From WTFY01 sp965220895 (GTDB lineage Bacteria > Pseudomonadota > Gammaproteobacteria > UBA4575): a DNA stretch of 64,000 nucleotides. Both the position numbers and the translations under genes were made by a program. The stretch is taken from the NCBI GenBank assembly GCA_965220895.1, contig CBDCRF010000006.1, forward strand, positions 36,561 through 100,560. The letters run 5' to 3'. The notes under the pieces were generated by a model. It did no database searches. It was given only the letters and a program-made list of their open reading frames with translations, and was not told where the DNA came from. Positions within the stretch are counted from its first letter, which is position 1. Every line of letters starts with the position of its first letter. Below, piece after piece: positions 61,685 through 64,000 of the stretch.

Positions 61685-62545
61685 CTATTGGGGTAGCGGG
61701 GCCGCCGTCTCCGGCTCCTCTACCGTGAGGGTAACTTTCCACGGGTGCGACAGATCCCCAGCAGTCAGGAATCCCTCGCCCTCCGCTTCGATTTTGATTT
61801 CCGAGCGCAACCCTTCAGCGAGCGTCGTACCGTCCGGTATTTGCCGGGTGAGCGTGATACCGTGCAACTCCAGCCCGTTTTCGATCTTCAGGTGCTTCTC
61901 CTCTTTCGGGCGGGCAGACAGGTCAATCGTTTTGATCGTTACGCCCTCTTCGTTGATGGCGCAATCGGTTACGATGATTTTTTCGATGCGATGCGCGCCT
62001 CCGACGATGCGCCTTTCCGCTCCTATGGTGATCTCGTACGGGGTGAAGTCGAGCGCACCGCCTGGCTTCAGGGCGGTTATCGTTACGCGGTCGTCTATGA
62101 CGGACATGAACATGTCGAAAAGAGGTGCGCGTTCCTTACCGTAAACTGTTCCCGCCATCGAATCCCGTTCCTCTACGTACTTATAATACTTGTCCACGAT
62201 CTCGTCTGTCATGCCGGTAATAACTTCAATGATGCGTAAGAGATCGCATCGCGATAAATGCACGAGCGGATACTCATTCACGTAATGTTCTGGGCCGCCC
62301 AGTCGATTCACTATAGCAATAATGTCAGTCCTGTGTACGCCACCCTTTGTCCAGTCCCCAACAAATTCAGGATAACGCTTGCGGAGACGGTTAAGCAATG
62401 CTTCGCCGAGAAAAAAGGCCCCAGCTGCCCGTGCGCACTCTTCCGAATAGCGTGTTGGCTCAAAGCCCTGTATGCGATACAGTTCCGCTATCGCTGCTTG
62501 AGCAACGCCAGGAAAAAAACTTGATATGTCTCGCTTGTCAATCAT
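61685..62545 (-). CDS. Hypothetical protein, 286 aa
   Basis: N-terminal helical half (FFPGVAQAAIAELYRIQGFE, ECARAAGAFFLGEALLNRLR), C-terminal beta-rich half (VTITALKPGGALDFTPYEIT, AHRIEKIIVTDCAINEEGVT). Position after the DUF2190 gene suggests a virion or assembly protein. MIDKRD start chosen; further upstream ATGs overlap the previous gene. Confidence 0.6.
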   Translation of the reverse strand: MIDKRDISSFFPGVAQAAIAELYRIQGFEPTRYSEECARAAGAFFLGEALLNRLRKRYPEFVGDWTKGGVHRTDIIAIVNRLGGPEHYVNEYPLVHLSRCDLLRIIEVITGMTDEIVDKYYKYVEERDSMAGTVYGKERAPLFDMFMSVIDDRVTITALKPGGALDFTPYEITIGAERRIVGGAHRIEKIIVTDCAINEEGVTIKTIDLSARPKEEKHLKIENGLELHGITLTRQIPDGTTLAEGLRSEIKIEAEGEGFLTAGDLSHPWKVTLTVEEPETAAPLPQ

Positions 62546-62930
62546 GTACGAAGCACACCTCAATGCGGGTATCGGTGTCAGCATGGTTGCGATGCGCTAT
62601 GCCAATGTATTCATTGGGAGCGTATTGTTTACCGGGGTTATTGCCCCAGGAAGGTGTGCGTATAGAAGGATTTTGCGATCCATCTCCTTCCGTATTAAAC
62701 TCAATCCGGTCCCCCGCTTTCAATGCTTCGTTGAAACCCGGAAAGTCCACAAGGTTGCATCGAATACACAAGCTGATGGTCTCGCCTGCGGCACCATCCG
62801 CAAGCGCAAACGCCATGCAGCCACCCAACTGAATCAGATCGCCCTTGGCGACCGTCGCATTCTTCGGAACGGTGTACTCTACAGACACCATGCCCGCAGG
62901 GGTCATTGGCATTATTTTTTCGCCAGCCAT
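62538..62930 (-). CDS. DUF2190-like capsid-associated protein
   Basis: 130 residues. VPKNATVAKGDLIQLGGCMA and AFALADGAAGETISLCIRCN resemble the short beta-sandwich DUF2190 pattern (V..GD...G...GVA...A..G.....V.G). Usually found between protease and major capsid genes and thought to decorate capsids. Confidence 0.65.
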   Translation of the reverse strand: MAGEKIMPMTPAGMVSVEYTVPKNATVAKGDLIQLGGCMAFALADGAAGETISLCIRCNLVDFPGFNEALKAGDRIEFNTEGDGSQNPSIRTPSWGNNPGKQYAPNEYIGIAHRNHADTDTRIEVCFVHD

Positions 62931-62932
62931 AG

Positions 62933-63637
62933 TTAGAGAGTTTGCATCGCTGCGTACGCGCTCCACGTAGCGACAGTGAATCCGTCAGGATAGGTTACTG
63001 CACGGGACGTTCCCGTTTTTGTTCCGCCCGTTGCAGAGTCATATTCCCACGCCACCGTCCCGCCACGCAGGGGTCGCCACGTAGCCCGCAGGGCCGCAGC
63101 GTGAAAACCGAGCAGCCCCGGCGTATCTGCCTGTAGCAAAAACGCAGCAAGATCAGCAGCGTAAACTGTAGGATCGGGGTTTGTCGCTGCCTTCTGTTCG
63201 CGCAATTGCTTTTCGACAAGGCGCAGCCAGGGCTTGACCCATCCGTGCAAGATGTCGTCAACCCACGAATGACCAGAATCAAGCACTGTATCTACCTTCT
63301 CGCGGGAGAGCAACTTCGGCAATTCTGCGTCCTCTTTCTCTGTAAAGACGCCCCTGAATATGTTGATGTCCCGCTGCACCGTCTGTAGCGACGTCAGCGG
63401 CATGGCCGACTGTACCGCACCGTTCAGGAGATACCATCCCGGCTCCACGTTCGGATTCCACTTGGACGAATCCGTATCGTCGATGTGTACCAGGCGGTTG
63501 TTCTGATACCCTTTCGCTGCGGTGAATCCGGCAGCGCGCAAGTCAGCGTCCGTCGCTGCTACGCCGACGATCTTGCCTGTGCTGCTCGCCAGCGTGAAGC
63601 CGTCGAGCGCGTCTATCGCGAGTGATTTGTTAGCCAT
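62933..63637 (-). CDS. Probable structural protein, 234 aa
   Basis: MANKSLAIDALDGFTLASST and repeated beta-rich segments, with a helical middle (EKVDTVLDSGHSWVDDILHG, RLVEKQLREQKAATNPDPTV). The C-terminus (TSRAVTYPDGFTVATWSAYA) resembles a small beta sheet. Sits between unknown and DUF2190 genes; a virion role is inferred from position. Confidence 0.55.
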   Translation of the reverse strand: MANKSLAIDALDGFTLASSTGKIVGVAATDADLRAAGFTAAKGYQNNRLVHIDDTDSSKWNPNVEPGWYLLNGAVQSAMPLTSLQTVQRDINIFRGVFTEKEDAELPKLLSREKVDTVLDSGHSWVDDILHGWVKPWLRLVEKQLREQKAATNPDPTVYAADLAAFLLQADTPGLLGFHAAALRATWRPLRGGTVAWEYDSATGGTKTGTSRAVTYPDGFTVATWSAYAAMQTL

Positions 63638-64000
63638 ATATCTGCATCGTGAGGAGGCCGCCGAAGGTGGTCTGGCCGAGCCGTACAATCACCGCGTCGG
63701 CGAGTTGACGCCCTGCCTCCCTGTGTGTGCGGTGGACGAAATTTAGCTGGAGTCGTTGCCTGTGTTCGTTCGACGTGAATCCGGCCAAGTTGGACTCGCT
63801 ACCGATATTGTAGGGCTGGTCCCACTCGGCGAGGCCGAGATTGATTGACTGCCTCTGCCGCGCATCGCCATCGGGGTCGCATGTCCATATCGCGCCCGCT
63901 GGAAATATCCGCTCTCGTACCACGTCGTACCACGTACCATCCGACTTACGTCCTGTCCAGGCGATGCGCAGGATACGCGCTTCGGAGAAGTCCGCCTCGC
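63630..64000 (-). CDS. Hypothetical protein, 5' end beyond the window
   Basis: The frame is open to the right edge (ARILRIAWTGRKSDGTWYDV, VRERIFPAGAIWTCDPDGDA, GSESNLAGFTSNEHRQRLQL); the visible 123 residues are the C-terminal part. Overlaps the next gene by 8 bp. Probably structural. Confidence 0.55.
   Translation of the reverse strand, partial: EADFSEARILRIAWTGRKSDGTWYDVVRERIFPAGAIWTCDPDGDARQRQSINLGLAEWDQPYNIGSESNLAGFTSNEHRQRLQLNFVHRTHREAGRQLADAVIVRLGQTTFGGLLTMQIYG

Noticed and set aside
1..64000. Search by eye for tRNA genes, rRNA and diversity-generating retroelement parts.
   Set aside because: No T-arm-like GGTTCGANTCC with acceptor pairing, no rRNA motif and no reverse transcriptase were found.

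Overview
The window is nearly all coding and reads as one tailed-phage (or prophage) genome. It carries small and large terminase subunits, a portal, a truncated prohead protease, a DUF2190-type capsid protein, a membrane-anchored endolysin, RecE/RecT recombination, SSB, a primase-helicase and dozens of small accessory genes. Two proteins end in a type IX secretion (T9SS) sorting domain, one with the signature NYPNPFNPSTT, so the host is probably in the Bacteroidota/Rhodothermota/Ignavibacteria (FCB) group. No tRNA, rRNA or CRISPR array was seen.

Layout. (1) 1-8.2 kb, minus strand: HNH, TerS, TerL, portal, a structural protein, small genes, and a prohead protease running off the left edge. 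(2) 8.2-10.6 kb, plus strand: an SF3/VapE-type helicase and a primase zinc-finger protein, separated by an AT-rich, iteron-like block that is a candidate origin. (3) 10.8-12.7 kb, minus strand: a membrane protein gene saturated with a GCGCAGAG-type word. (4) 12.7-15.7 kb minus and 15.8-26.7 kb plus: many small unknown genes, two DnaN-like sliding clamps and a tyrosine recombinase, with a repeated GC-hairpin module in the gaps. (5) 26.7-50.7 kb, plus strand: RNA-ligase-like protein, two TnpB genes, four DNA methyltransferases (one fused to HNH), RecE/RecT, VRR-NUC, SSB, a PP-loop enzyme and many small proteins in overlapping ATGA arrays. (6) 50.8-64 kb, minus strand: DUF1524-type nuclease, envelope and lysis genes, a third TnpB, two T9SS-domain proteins and structural proteins.

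One promoter type recurs about 25 times on both strands: TTGAC(A/T), 17 bp (a T-rich tract, often ending TGTCG), then TACNTT or similar. Many leaders carry a CGTTCGGG/CCCGGACG hairpin and end in ACCCC(T)GA.ACAATG rather than a Shine-Dalgarno sequence. A second short word, CGCAATAACGGAAAT, occurs about a dozen times, several of them on promoters or in front of the helicase gene.

The most interesting system is the TnpB family. There are three TnpB proteins with intact RuvC residues, each followed by a guide-RNA (omega-RNA/reRNA) scaffold. Three further copies of that scaffold (1.8-2.0, 8.05-8.15 and 51.4-51.6 kb) have no tnpB but have their own promoter. Between these copies a helix adjacent to the guide shows compensatory base changes (GGCTGG/CCAGCC versus GGATGG/CCATCC). 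This suggests stand-alone guide RNAs acting in trans. All functional statements are inferred by reading the sequence; no database search was run.
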